From Gavia stellata (taxonomy: Eukaryota; Chordata; Aves; Gaviiformes; Gaviidae), in assembly GCF_030936135.1 (NCBI RefSeq), contig NC_082595.1:76170135-76234134 (forward strand): DNA of 64,000 nucleotides, given 5' to 3'. The position numbers were made by a program, and so were the translations under genes. How positions within the stretch are numbered: the stretch's first letter is position 1; every line of letters starts with the position of its first letter. The notes beneath the pieces were generated by a model that saw only the letters and a program-made list of their open reading frames with translations, ran no database searches and was not told where the DNA came from. This document shows, piece after piece, positions 23,301 through 34,345 of this stretch.

Positions 23301-26300
23301 TCATTGTTATATCTACCTCTTTCATGCACAGGAAAAAGAAAGAGAACTTGAAGCAAAAAATATATATGCTAATCGTATGTTGAAGCTATCACCAAGAAAA
23401 GACATGGATATTATACAAAGAAAAAGAGGTAACTTATATAAAGCAATAAAGGCAAAAAAATAATAGCGTCACTTTTAAATTACTCTGCTAGGTTATATCA
23501 TTCATGCCATTCAGTGTTTGACCCTACCACTGCGTTTTCAAGAACGTTTACTTTTTTGCACTGCTTTCAACACAGCGATGGTTGCAAAGAAGGGCACATT
23601 GTTTGTTTGACTATTCTGTAACTGCAGCAGAACCCAAATCCAGAACTTCATCTAACAGCATTCTTAACTCCTTTCATACCAGATGTTCCTAGGTGAAGGA
23701 GGAGGGGAAGATTGTTTAGTAAATTCTCTAATAGATCATAGGTAATGTCTACATGACAATAAATTACAGAGGCTCTAGAAATATGTAACTTCACTGCTAG
23801 GAATATTTTGGTAATGTTTTTTATTTATTTTTTACTAATTAAAATTTACTGTCTGTCAGAGAAGCTTCAATCTTTTTTCCCCTCAAAGAGTACATATGTC
23901 CCAGAACATAATCTTCTAAAAGTATCAGTGCAGTGATTTCTTCTGGCGTGACAAGGTAGCCTCAAGCCTTATGCTACCTGCATAAATACGTGTCTATATG
24001 TGTGTGTCTCTGTGTGTACTTAGACTATTTTCACTGAATCAATAGAATCTACCTGTCAGAAGAAGCAGGAATTTATGGGACTGTTTTAAATATTTAATGC
24101 CAGCATTTCAAACAGTTTGTCTGCTGCTCATTTTATTATAGATATTCTATTTTTCCATTTTAGGTTCAGATTTTTACATTTCATAGAGATAAGTGTATGT
24201 GTTTCAAAGATGCAAATAAGTGAATTTTAATTTTATGAGCTTGCTTCTCTACATGTAGCTTCTGTGACAAGCAGTAAGATGAGCGAGATATTTTGTGAGG
24301 ATTTTTTAACAAATATTCAGTATAATGTAATGACTTTATAAGTAGCTTTAAGGTGGGGGGGTATTTTTTTTTTAGTAGAAGTTTTGCATGCAATTTTTTT
24401 TATTAGCTTTTACAGATGCAGAAAACAACTATTTAAAACTTGTCAATACTTTCCACTTCCATTGGCTCCAATACAGTCTTTTATGTTTGCTGCAAATCAT
24501 TAAAAATGAGACATGGGTATATAGTGGGATATTTTCAAGTGAAAACATAATTTAATTAATTTGTATTTTCTACAGCCAACAACCAAAATATTAAAAAAGG
24601 AGCACAGCTCACAAAAGGTGTACAGACCAGTGGATACTTCTCACCAGTAGAATTTCTTCCAGAATCAGAACTTGTCTGTGGTAATGCAGTAAACAAGAAA
24701 GAAGGGATTCTTCCTAAAACAGTGAGTTCCATAAAAATTTGAGACTTGCTCCAGATAACTCACCTGTCAGACTGAATGTTTAATGCAGAGGCTATATTTT
24801 AGAAAATATGTGTAAATATACAAATATAAATATATAGACAATATAATTTAGAAAACATTCTGATCTTTAAGAGAAACTCTGCCATTCCAGAAATATCATA
24901 CTCCATTTTTGTGACACTTAGTTCATCATATTCTATGTCTTACTGATAACCATTAGCTCAATTTGTTTCTTTTTCTGTCATTTCTTTGAAGTTTTTAAGA
25001 CTTCATTTTGGTTTTCTCCCCTTTTCTTTATTCCTTATGCTTATTTGAGCAATCTGTTGTAACAGTGCTGGCTGCCTTGTCTCTTTTTTTGCTTTGGTCT
25101 TAATTATGGTTTCTTTTACTTTCCAAATTTATTTCACAATGCATAAATCTAACACTTCCCCTTATTGTCATATTGCTGGTATTTCTTCTGTCGTTTTTCC
25201 AGCTTTGTGAATATAGTTGGATTTTTTTGTTTGTTTTTCCATTTTCCTTTTTATTATAAAATAATGCCATTAGAAGTATTGCTAATACTTCTGTGACCTC
25301 AGGCTAAAATCAACGAGATTTGTAAGGTGTTACAAATCAGAATGACACAGATTCTGGTACAAATTGTACAAATTCTGATTACATAAGGCTAGGACTGTTT
25401 GTCAGAAGTAATGCTCTGATGATGGTTTTGACTGGCTTCCTGGTAGGACTGAAGCTTTTTCATGACTGTTTCATTCATATGTTCTCTGTTCCAAAATTCT
25501 TTCTGTAAATACGGATGTAGTTTAATGTATGCATTCTTCCAGCATATACTTCAGTGTGTGAGTTACAGAACCTTGCAGTTGGTACAAGTGCAGCTCATGG
25601 AGTCCAACTGTGTATCATCTTACCGCCTCCCTAGTTTGTGTATGGCTGTTGTTTTAAGTAACATAAGTTAGATTTGGGTAGTCTGTGCTTTCATCAGTTT
25701 TCCAAGTCAAGCACTTTAAATGCTTGGCCACCATCTCTTTATGAAGTTTATTTTTTTAAAATACGATAATGATAATCTTGTACATGAAATTAAAATAGTT
25801 GCAGTTGTTTTGGCTAATAGTCATATTTTCTTTGGTCATTAAGTAGTAACTGTTTCTCTTATTTCTCTTAGAACTGTATTTTAATCTAGAAGCTTATTTT
25901 ACCCTAAAATAAGCAAGCTACAAAATTAACATCCACATGTTGGATTACGCTGGCTTTCTCTTCACTACATTGCCACTACTTTTCTGTGTTAGTGATCTTT
26001 ACTGCTGACATTAATATCTTTTCTGCAGGTTCTTTCCTTTTAAATGTGTATGTATACTCACTAGCTGAATTTTTCAGCCAAGGTTAAACCTTTCTCTTTC
26101 ACTGTTTGTTACTTCATACTCCATAACTTTAAGTACCATGGTGAAACTGTCTGAATCTACAACCCACTCACCTGAGTAAAAAGATCAGATTGTGGAAATA
26201 GAGGGTAACTAATTGCTTGCTCGTTAAAAGAATAAGGTGGTGGGGTCTGGCCTGCTATTAAAGTTCTTGTAAAAGATGACTTCTGACTTCTAAAGAGAAC

Positions 26301-29300
26301 TACCCTAACACAGTGATAATTCTGCTTTATGACATTGAAGCTGCAACTTTCCTGAAATGTGTAAATACAGAATAGAGTTGTCTATCCATTTTGTTTCAGG
26401 TGCATAAAACTATGTTAGAGGTGATAAGATTTTAGGGCCAAACCTAAAGGGTTGTCAAAGCTGGTTTGGTTTAGATGACTCGCTCATTTTTATGTTTAGC
26501 AGTAAGAATGTGATTTCAGAATGACATAGAAGTTCATATGATTTTGTTTGGTTGGTTTATTGATTATTTTTCCCCATCAGTTTCAGCTTTGTATTAATTT
26601 ATTTCAGGAAAAAGAAACTCAAGACAAAGGATGGAAAGAGCAAGCAGACCTCCTAAGACAAGACCAAGACAGTGAAAGGGAAGAGAAACTGAAAGGTTTT
26701 CAGGAAATACAGGCTTTGGAGGAGAGAGCTCAAAAACTGCATGATGGTAAGGAAACAGGCAGCTGAAGGCTGGAAAATACACCGTAGAATACTAATCGAG
26801 TGAGGCCGCTAGTTTCTTGTGAGAAGAGCGAAACGATTTTGCAGAGATCACTACAGTGGAAAATTATTTTCAGTTATATTATGCAAAGAGAATCAGAAAG
26901 AAATATAGGATATAGAGTAATCTGTATCCTGTATTCAACTGTGATTAAGCATGCAGCAACGAAAAATGCCATCCACTAAAAAATATTGAAGCCCGAGAGA
27001 TTTTGCTTTACAAAACAAGGATGACATAGCAGGTAAATGCCAATGTTATCTCTGACTTGCTAGATGGTATTGAGGTAGGCAGTAGATTTTTACTATTATA
27101 GAACAAATCTGCTTTCCTTAATATGCACTGTTTTTTTCAGTACATATCTACTTCACTTGTATCATTTGAAATTGTAGTTTCTCTTCACTTGTGGTTATCT
27201 GAATCATTTGGTGTGGATATTTGAGAAATGTCAGTTTCTATCATTGTATTTTAATACTGCTTTTTTATTAATTTGGTTTTCACACCACCTTAATGACTTA
27301 TATTCATAAGTCTATTAATATTCTAAAGTATTCTAGATGGACTGCATCCTATCATGTTAAAATACTCTTTCAGTGATTATAGTTAATGAACAGAAACACT
27401 CAGTCTAGATGACAAGGAAGAATAATGAAAATCTATAGTTGCTTTCAGAGGTAAATTCTGTGTAAAATCTCCTACCTCCACTGGCATCACTGCAAACTTA
27501 CACAAGCCAAGAATCTGCTCTGTTGTGTCTCCAAGTAAGATGATTCTGACCTCCTTTCCCATCTTACAATATAAGCTGATATTTTCCCCACCTTACATAC
27601 AGAAAAGTAGCTCCATACTTAACTTGGTGTAACAATATGCTATTGAAAAAAAATACATTTAATATATTTAACTGAACTGTTGCAGTTATTTCTGTAAGCT
27701 TGATCTGAAATACAATAGGTAATGTGGAACTTTTTGAAAACAGCAGTCAGAAATTTGAATAAAGTGTTCAAAGGGGAATGCCAGTATGTTGAAGGGGCCA
27801 AGTAGTCGTATTCAACTTCTGGCCAAACACACGTCTATTGTCTTGATAGAAAAAATTTTGAGGAGAGAAATATTTGGGAAGCTTCCTTTTTTCATGTACA
27901 CAGAAGTATTTGCAGGTTCTATCTAGAAGTTTATTACTGTTTTGCACCTTTGGTGTTCCCTTATAGCTGTGCAAACTGACATTTGGTATTTGCACAAACA
28001 CTCTTATTGAGTTCATGTGGTGATGCACAAAACACTTGGGTAAAGGTGTTTTCTGTATGCAGCAGATGCAGTGTATTTTAAATCGTTCACAGCATGAAAC
28101 TGGTAATGACTGCTATGACTTTGTGGCCTGATAGCTTCACAGGAGTAGTTCCCTTTATGGAAAAAAACAGGCAACACAAAAAAACCCCATATATCCCAGA
28201 ACCATCCTAATGTCAGTGGTGCTGACAAAGAAAAATAAAGTACTGTGCAAGTCAGAACTATTAGAATCAGTGATGTTGTATTCATTTTCATTCAGACCCA
28301 GGAAATAGGAAGGCAATTGACAGAAATGAAATTCCTCTGAAAATTCTAAAACGTGGGTAATGTCCTAATGTCTTTGGAAGGTGACAGTATACCTTTATAT
28401 CTTAGCAGAGAATCTGGTGTGAATTTAGTTGTAATTTTTCAAGAATTTATTTTTGCAATAGGAAAGCCAGACTATGCGTAGAAGGGCATATTAAAAACTC
28501 CATGGCTTTTGCTTGCATTATATTCAAAATACTCTTTTAAAGGCATTTTAAAACTAAAACATTTTAAATAATGTTTAAAAATTTCCTGCAGAGTGGGAAA
28601 GGGAAGCATATGGGAAAATGAAAAAAGAAAGCAGCTTTTTATTGGATAAAGAAGATAAAACAAAGATGGAGACAGAAATCCACAAACCTGAAGTAGAGAG
28701 AGAAAGCACTGAAATGCTGGAAGAGCGGCGAAAAAGAGAGTTCCTGCTTGCTAAAATGCAAGAAATTGATAGAGAAACTCAAAATGTAACGAACATGAAA
28801 CCTGCTTTCCAAGCACCACTCATAAATACAGCAAGAAAATCTGATTCCCTGGAGAAAAAAGAAAAAACCAATCAATTCTTTGAGATTCCCAGGAAGGTTA
28901 CTAATGGATTTCCTGTAGATGACAGCCAGGATGATGCCACAAGAGCACAAGGGCAGAAGCAACGAAATCTAAGGACCGTAGATTTAAGTAGTGAGTTAAC
29001 ATTTGGTAGCTATGTGCCTTCCTTTGGGAAAGGATCAGGAAGACCAAGTTGGCTTACTCAAAAAAGTGACAACTTAGAAGAAAATGTTAAGGAAAATGCA
29101 GATTTCAATAATAAGAATGAAAAGAAGTCAAATTTGATGGAACAGCTCTTTGGAAGCAGTGCTAGTACCATCCTTCTTTCTAAAAATAACCATACAACAC
29201 CTTTTGACAAAGATTGGGACTCTAGTAATACCCTTCTCGTCGATAAAAACAGTAAAGTCAAAGTAAAAGAAAACAATGAGCTTTTCGGTGAAGGAAGAAA

Positions 29301-29397
29301 CCTAACCAGACATCGTTTGCAACACACTACAAGCAAGCCAGAAGTTAAGACCCTTGGTTCTTTAGAAGATGAAATCGAAGAAGTAATCTTACAATGA
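17116..29397 (+). CDS. LCA5: LCA5, lebercilin (seven coding exons, 684 aa)
   Basis: Lebercilin is a coiled-coil protein of the ciliary axoneme and basal body that associates with intraflagellar transport; human mutations cause Leber congenital amaurosis 5. The coding sequence joins 17116-17314, 19808-20337, 21806-21943, 23332-23428, 24576-24721, 26608-26746 and 28592-29397, totalling 2055 bases. All introns have GT and AG ends and split codons rejoin in frame. The human protein is of similar length (about 697 residues). Residues 1-66 are polar, acidic and serine-rich. GFRSQSL at 85-91 and [17 protein letters not shown] (102-118) begin the conserved lebercilin domain, which continues as a charged coiled coil to about residue 305. 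A variable linker follows, then a basic-acidic helix ([17 protein letters not shown], near 462-478), FGSYVPSF (554-561), [10 protein letters not shown] (597-606) and the acidic end [10 protein letters not shown]. The start ATG begins MGER, as in mammals. No disabling mutation is seen. Confidence 0.96.
18487..18750 (+). other. Cryptic zinc-ribbon-like open frame in an LCA5 intron
   Basis: Within the 17,315-19,807 intron a frame stays open on the plus strand after a TGA at 18,484-18,486 until TGA at 18,748-18,750. It encodes [17 protein letters not shown] and later Cys-containing segments ECD, LCKG and SCGE, so a CxxC-plus-cysteines pattern is visible. A donor-like GAC|GTAAGT begins at 18,683. 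The first possible ATG is at 18,513 but out of frame; the frame itself begins without an ATG near its start. The antisense strand is also open for 150 codons. I recognise no family; it may be an old pseudogene fragment or chance. Confidence 0.2.
19808..20337 (+). CDS. LCA5: LCA5 coding exon 2, main lebercilin coiled-coil
   Basis: Acceptor TTTTCCTCTCTTAG ends at 19,807; the split codon G|CC gives Ala67. The exon encodes residues 68-243, including GFRSQSL, the helix start [17 protein letters not shown] and long heptad-like runs such as [19 protein letters not shown]. It ends KRIK with donor AAG|GTGAGA in phase 0. It is the most conserved part of the protein against human lebercilin as I recall it. 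Confidence 0.96.
21806..21943 (+). CDS. LCA5: LCA5 coding exon 3, coiled-coil
   Basis: A 138-base symmetric phase-0 exon (46 codons, residues 244-289). It continues the coiled coil with [16 protein letters not shown] and ends QLNQKLK at donor AAG|GTAAAA. Because both ends are phase 0, skipping it would keep the frame. Confidence 0.95.
22194..22300 (+). mobile_element. CR1 3'-end fragment with G16 run
   Basis: The phrase GTTGGACTAGATGATCTCC followed by AGAGGTCCCTTCCA and the terminal ATTCTGCGATTCTGTG is the classic 3' end of an avian CR1. About 100 bases remain, in the same orientation as LCA5, inside the intron 21,944-23,331. The short G run normally preceding GTTGGAC is here a G16 homopolymer at 22,226-22,241. 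Confidence 0.88.
23332..23428 (+). CDS. LCA5: LCA5 coding exon 4
   Basis: The acceptor TTTCATGCACAG ends at 23,331. The 97-base exon encodes residues 290-321, [16 protein letters not shown] and a basic tail, and closes the coiled-coil region. Donor AGAG|GTAACT leaves phase 1. Confidence 0.93.
24576..24721 (+). CDS. LCA5: LCA5 coding exon 5, linker with KGVQT motif
   Basis: The acceptor TATTTTCTACAG ends at 24,575, and the split codon G|CC gives Ala322. The exon encodes residues 323-370 and includes KGVQT, also present in mammalian lebercilin; the rest of this linker is poorly conserved. Donor ACA|GTGAGT gives phase 0. Confidence 0.9.
26608..26746 (+). CDS. LCA5: LCA5 coding exon 6, charged linker
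   Basis: The acceptor TTAATTTATTTCAG ends at 26,607. The 139-base exon encodes residues 371-416, rich in Glu, Lys and Gln, and ends QKLHD. Donor GATG|GTAAGG leaves phase 1. Support comes from frame closure with both neighbours more than from strong conservation. Confidence 0.88.
28592..29397 (+). CDS. LCA5: LCA5 terminal coding exon
   Basis: The acceptor AATTTCCTGCAG ends at 28,591; the split codon G|AG gives Glu417, followed by WERE, as in mammals. The exon encodes residues 418-684 and stops at TGA (29,395-29,397). It carries the conserved C-terminal motifs [18 protein letters not shown] and the acidic terminus. Confidence 0.95.
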
Positions 29398-30487
29398 TCG
29401 TATTTTTATATGTTTCATATGTAAATACTGAGAAAATATTTTCATTTAATATATATTAGATACAGATTTCAAGCATTTCAGATATATTGTAAAGCCTTAT
29501 GAAGGAATCATTTACATAAAAGGTTATATGTATAGAGGAAAGATGCACTTTGATAGAACAGCCTAGCCTATATGTAGGAAATTTCTTCTAAAATATAATA
29601 TCCAAATACAGACCGTGGAGATCTGGCAGTGACTCTTTGGCAGAAAGACAAGGAAGGTGTCCTGAGGGGCTTTGGTAGATGAGATAGGTGCTGGCTGGCC
29701 GCTTCAGTCAATCAGAGAAGACGCTTTTGCCCCAACTTGGGCTCCAGACCGACTGTCACTGTTGCCGTGTGGCACTGTCTGACTTGTGCAGCTGTGGCTT
29801 GGGCTCCGAGAGGCTCGGTAGCACAGAGCTGGTAGGTATGCCATAGGAATGGAAGGGCTTGCAGAGGCTTACGCTCGCTTGCGCCCTTTGTTTACGCTCT
29901 CACACACCCTTCATGCTACCTGTCACTCTTGCTTTCTTGTGTGCTCACTCTCTTCCCCCCTTATCCTTTTCTTTCTCACTTTTCCTTTGCGTGCTTTCAC
30001 CCTCACTCTCTTGTCATCGCTCCCTAAATTTTTGAGACTTGCTGATGTCTCAAAAGAGAGAGACCTGTAGGCTGCTCACAGTACACCGCTTTTCATTTGG
30101 AGTACTTCTTTTAGGAATCAGATACTTTCTTTCTCAGGCATTTGGAGAGCCTTTTAACTGTGTCAGGAGAAGGCATGTGTAACATCAGTGTCATGAAATG
30201 GATAGAAGAGACATACCTAGCACAAAGGCCAGGTAGAAAGAGAATATTCTACACTACAATCATGTTATCTCAGAAAAACATCAACAGAAATAATTAACTC
30301 AGGAACAGCTGATCTCTCTTCTGCATAGGTTTTCTGTAGACCTTACTACCAAATTTGTCTAACTGTTCTCATATATTCAGGTTATATTTATTATATAATG
30401 CCATTTTTTGTAATTTCTGAATTTTCTATGTAAAATTCCAATCATTACTAAGTCATTTTTTAATAAAATGGTTTTATTAAATGACTT
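29398..30487 (+). other. LCA5: LCA5 3' untranslated region (probable extent)
   Basis: No canonical AATAAA is found between the stop codon and 30,462, which gives a 3' UTR of about 1.1 kb. The middle part (about 29,590-29,850) is distinctly richer in G+C than its flanks and is followed by a long pyrimidine-rich tract (about 29,910-30,030), so it may include an inserted repeat that I cannot name. Confidence 0.5.
30450..30487. terminator. LCA5: Polyadenylation hairpin with AATAAA on both strands
   Basis: The arm at 30,450-30,468 and the arm at 30,472-30,487 are complementary apart from a 3-base T bulge; the loop is TGG. The core reads TAATAAAATGGTTTTATTA. AATAAA occurs at 30,462-30,467 on the plus strand and at 30,478-30,473 on the minus strand, so it could serve LCA5 and any convergent antisense transcript. 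Cleavage would fall some 10-30 bases further on. Confidence 0.55.
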
Positions 30488-33400
30488 GGTTAAATTTTTG
30501 CATGTAGATCATCTTTAACACAAAGTTCTGACTTTTTATATCATGTTATTGATACTGGGGAGGGAGGGGAGTGTTGGTAGCAACATTGCTAGTGATTTTG
30601 TTCGCTGCATGGTGCCATGTACACAAATTAAAAAGGTAGGCAATGAAGGATTTAGCAGAGGCATTCTGGGAAATAAGCATTCCTTACTGATTCAAAACAT
30701 GCTAAAATATAGGAGAGAATTCTCATGATTTCAAGATGCTTTGAGTCAAGATTTCTCTGAATATAATGGCTCTTCGGAAAAGTAAGACTGGTGTCTGCAT
30801 TGTGCAATAACTTTGTTTGCTCCCCCGTTCAGAAAGAAAATTAGTCACAAATCCAGACCCAGTGTGTGGGACTGTTCTCACTAGGCACCCTGTAGTGAAG
30901 AGCAACTCATGTTCACCTGCTTGTTTACAATCCCAATTATACTGCCTATAATATTACAGAATTTAGCTGGTTCATTTTGCTTGCAGATGGTCAGAATATC
31001 AGGACAATTCTGAACAGCAACAGTGAGTTTAACTGTCTGTGTTACACTTCTGCGATGACTTCTTTGGGGAGATGCTGTGTTGTAGGAGGCAGGAGAAGTC
31101 TGCAGGTAAACACTGTGGGTGTTTGTGAGTAGATGGTTATTTGTCTTAACTTTCTTGTCCTAATTGTGAGTGATTGCTGCCCTTCTAGAAGAAGGCGCTT
31201 TGCTCCTGAAGATACTGCTGGGGTGGGTTGTTTATTTTTCTTTCCTGTGGTTGAGGATTCTAAGGCATAAAACAGTGATGTAGCTGCTGTGGTTATTAAG
31301 GATCATGTGAATGGAGGGTTTTTGGTTTCTTTGCAAGCCAACCCATTAACATCTGGCAAATTCTAACTATTGTGCAGAACTGATGTGCCCGGCTGTTCCA
31401 ATTACAAATGTATAGTTTCTAAGCTATTTCATATTATCAGCCCCTTTTTAAGTTCACAGCTGTTCACATCCTGTTACCAGACACCTCCTGAAGCAAACAC
31501 CACAGTGACTTGCACAAAAAAAAAGTGTATCTGCATTAGGAACGTGAAAATAAATTAATCTGCTGGGAACAGTATCACAGGTATAGTTTCCCTTTTCCCC
31601 TCATTGCTCTCTGTCTCTACAGCTTATTCTCTTTTCTTCCTATACTTTCCAGTTTGAGTCACCTGTATGCAAATACCATTACAGTTAAAATGTATAAAGC
31701 CAGCACTTTGAGAAGGAATCTTCTGTTTGCGGGGGGAAAGCTTTGCGTCCTTCTAACATCTGTAAGCAATGTTTTTGCTGCTACTGACTGGAAGCAACTT
31801 TTGCAAGGTCTTAAAACAGTCTATGGACCTTATGATCAGGCACATTGATCCCCTGTAGTCCTCTTGACCCCTGGTCTCAACTACTGTATCCAGATAGTTC
31901 ACTTGTTGCTTTTAGTGGTGGCAGTGTTTAACAGCACTTAATTGACTGCAAACGAATCTGTCTTTTGTGGTAAAAAGTAGGTCACAGATGCTTTGATGAT
32001 GATTTGTGTATGATTTGATGTTTATGTCCAGTTGTGGATTCTGTTTGTTAGGTGTTGAGATCGTGTGGCTATTACATCTGTTGTGTTTTGCTTTCCTTTT
32101 GAACCACCAAAGGTGATGGGAGAAATTCCTCCATTCTAACAAGGAAAGATCATTAAAGCTTGATTCACAGTTTTAGTGGAATATTCAGGGAGATGGTTAC
32201 TACCCCAAGCAAACCAGTCTTCTCATTCTGATCCCCAGGAGAGTGGTCATCAAAGAGAAGTATCTGAGGAGCATCTGATGAAGGTGGTCAGGTGTCAGGG
32301 CTCACCTGACAGAGAAAACAGGAAGTTTAAGAAGAAGAATAAAGATTTTTCTCTTTGAGAGAGGAGATGAATTGTGGGAGGGGTGTAGTAGATCTTCTGT
32401 AATCCAGGAGAAGAGATGTAAGCTGTAGGAGGAGAACTTTGGATGCCCTTCACAATTCTGAACTGAAGCCTGAAGAACACTACGGTGGTAAGAAAAGTGA
32501 ACTGGGAAATGCTTAAATGTATTGAATATTTTTCTCAGATCTGTGATATCTTTGGGCTAGCTAAAGAGTAAAAAAAAAAAAATTTTTTTTTCAGAACCCT
32601 GATAACTCTTGTATTTCTGATTTTGCTTCGCCTATTGCATACACGCCTAAAGAGGTGAATTACAAATCTGTAATGCTTCCAAAATGGGGACACTTGGAGA
32701 GGATGTGCTTAGGCTACGTGGTAGCCTCAGGTTCATTGCTGGTCCTGAGACAGAAGGTCTAACCCAGCTAGCCCATAGCCTATTTGCCATCTCAGTAGTT
32801 GTGAAAGAATATCTGATCTGACACATTAGGAGTAGGAATTTGTTCAGGGAAACAACTTGTGGCAAGTGGCTACAAGAGCATCAGGAGGGCTTTTGCTGAC
32901 ACTTGTGCTCTGGAGAGTGCTTTGGGTGAGCCTTTGCTATTCAAGAAAATAGTAACAAATTCTGCATAGTGCTCTAAAGCGGAGACCAGCAAAAATCTAC
33001 GCGGCAGAAATGAGTGCCTTCAGGAGAATCGTGCTGCCAATTGCAGGAAGGGAGGTTTTGTTCCCAGAGTTGCATGGCTTCGCTAAGCCTTACCTACTCT
33101 TGTTCCGAGATGACAACTTTTAGCATAAGAGATGCCCCGGGTGACATTGCTCATTTATAAAATTCCCTATTGTTGGGGGAATTTAACGTAGTCTCCTGTT
33201 TTGAATTATCTCTTTGATTAGCTGAAAAGTTTTGATGTCTACAGGAAGAGAACAATTGCATCAGTGTGCACTGTCAGCCAGGACTTGTGGCTGCTGGGGA
33301 GTTGCTAGGATACCTCTATAAAAGGTAGGATTCACTTGATTAACCACCAACCCAGTTTGCATGACAAATATTTTCCTATCTTTGTTTTGTGCTGGCATCA

Positions 33401-33700
33401 ACTGTACATCAGATGTGCATCTGTGTTTAGAAGAAGCTACAGGTTGATTGTCATGTGTGTCTTTTGCCTGCTTTTGATATGCAATGAAACTCTGTGCTCC
33501 ATAGCAAAGAATCTGGAGCAATTATAGTAGCAATTCCAGTAATCTGTAAAATGAGCATTGCTTCCAGAGGGGAACATCAACCCTAGAGAATGAAGGGAAG
33601 GTTTGACTTTGGATACGCATTTCTGGCATGTAGCTAAGGCTTAACTTTCTATCTGTGAAGACGGAAGGGAATTTTTCATCTCCTATGTATTATTTTCTTT
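30488..33700. other. Intergenic DNA downstream of LCA5
   Basis: No exon or named repeat recognised. Further AATAAA-type signals (for example near 31,549) could end longer LCA5 transcripts. An A/T homopolymer junction lies near 32,570-32,592. Confidence 0.5.
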
Positions 33701-33771
33701 CCCTGCTCTGAGCAGGGGGTTGGACCAGATGACCCGCCAAGGCCCCAAAGGAAGCTATTCTGTGTTTCTGT
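33701..33771 (+). mobile_element. CR1 3'-end remnant
   Basis: CCCTGCTCTGAGCAGGGGG followed by TTGGACCAGATGACC and a decayed ATTCTGTGTTTCTGTC tail matches the last 70 bases or so of an avian CR1. It is strongly 5' truncated and its tail is mutated. Confidence 0.75.
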
Positions 33772-34158
33772 CATCCTTGCCATGTCCCACTGGTATTAAT
33801 GCTCCCTTCCAGCAGAAATCCTTTGCACAAAGCTCCTTTGTGCTACTTGCACGAAGTTGCTTCAGACACCTCCTGTGTGTCCATCTGTTCTTGAATATGA
33901 CAGCATTGTATTCAGGACACACATCCTAACTCAACTCTCTCTCTCCACCATAGCTGCTTTGTGCATGTTCATCCTTCCAATACCCTTTTTTTCCCTCCAT
34001 CTTCCTGTTTCCTGAAACATTTTGTTCAAACTTTACCTTCAGGACCTTTTGCTGTCATTTCTGTGAATCTTCCCTTGTACCACATCCCACAACCCTCTTC
34101 TCTTTCCCTCCAACTTTCATAAACTCCTCTTGCTGTGTCCACTGTCTTTCCTCTTGAT

Positions 34159-34345
34159 GAATCACAGAATCACTAAGGTTGGAAAAGACCTGTAAGATCA
34201 TCAAGTCCAACCATCAACTAACACCACCATGCCCATTAAACCATGTCCCACAATGCCTCATCCACACGTTCCTTGAACACCTCCAGTGATGGTGACTCCA
34301 CCACTTCCCTGGGCAGCTTATTCCAGTGTCTCACCAATTCCTGCC
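34159..34345 (-). mobile_element. CR1 3' fragment
   Basis: The plus strand begins GAATCACAGAATCACTAAGG and then matches the antisense of the 3' end of the CR1 copy at 7,586 almost base for base, through CACCTCCAGTGATGGTGACT, before losing similarity near 34,345. It is a short 5'-truncated insertion, probably of the same subfamily as the 7.6 kb copy. Confidence 0.92.
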
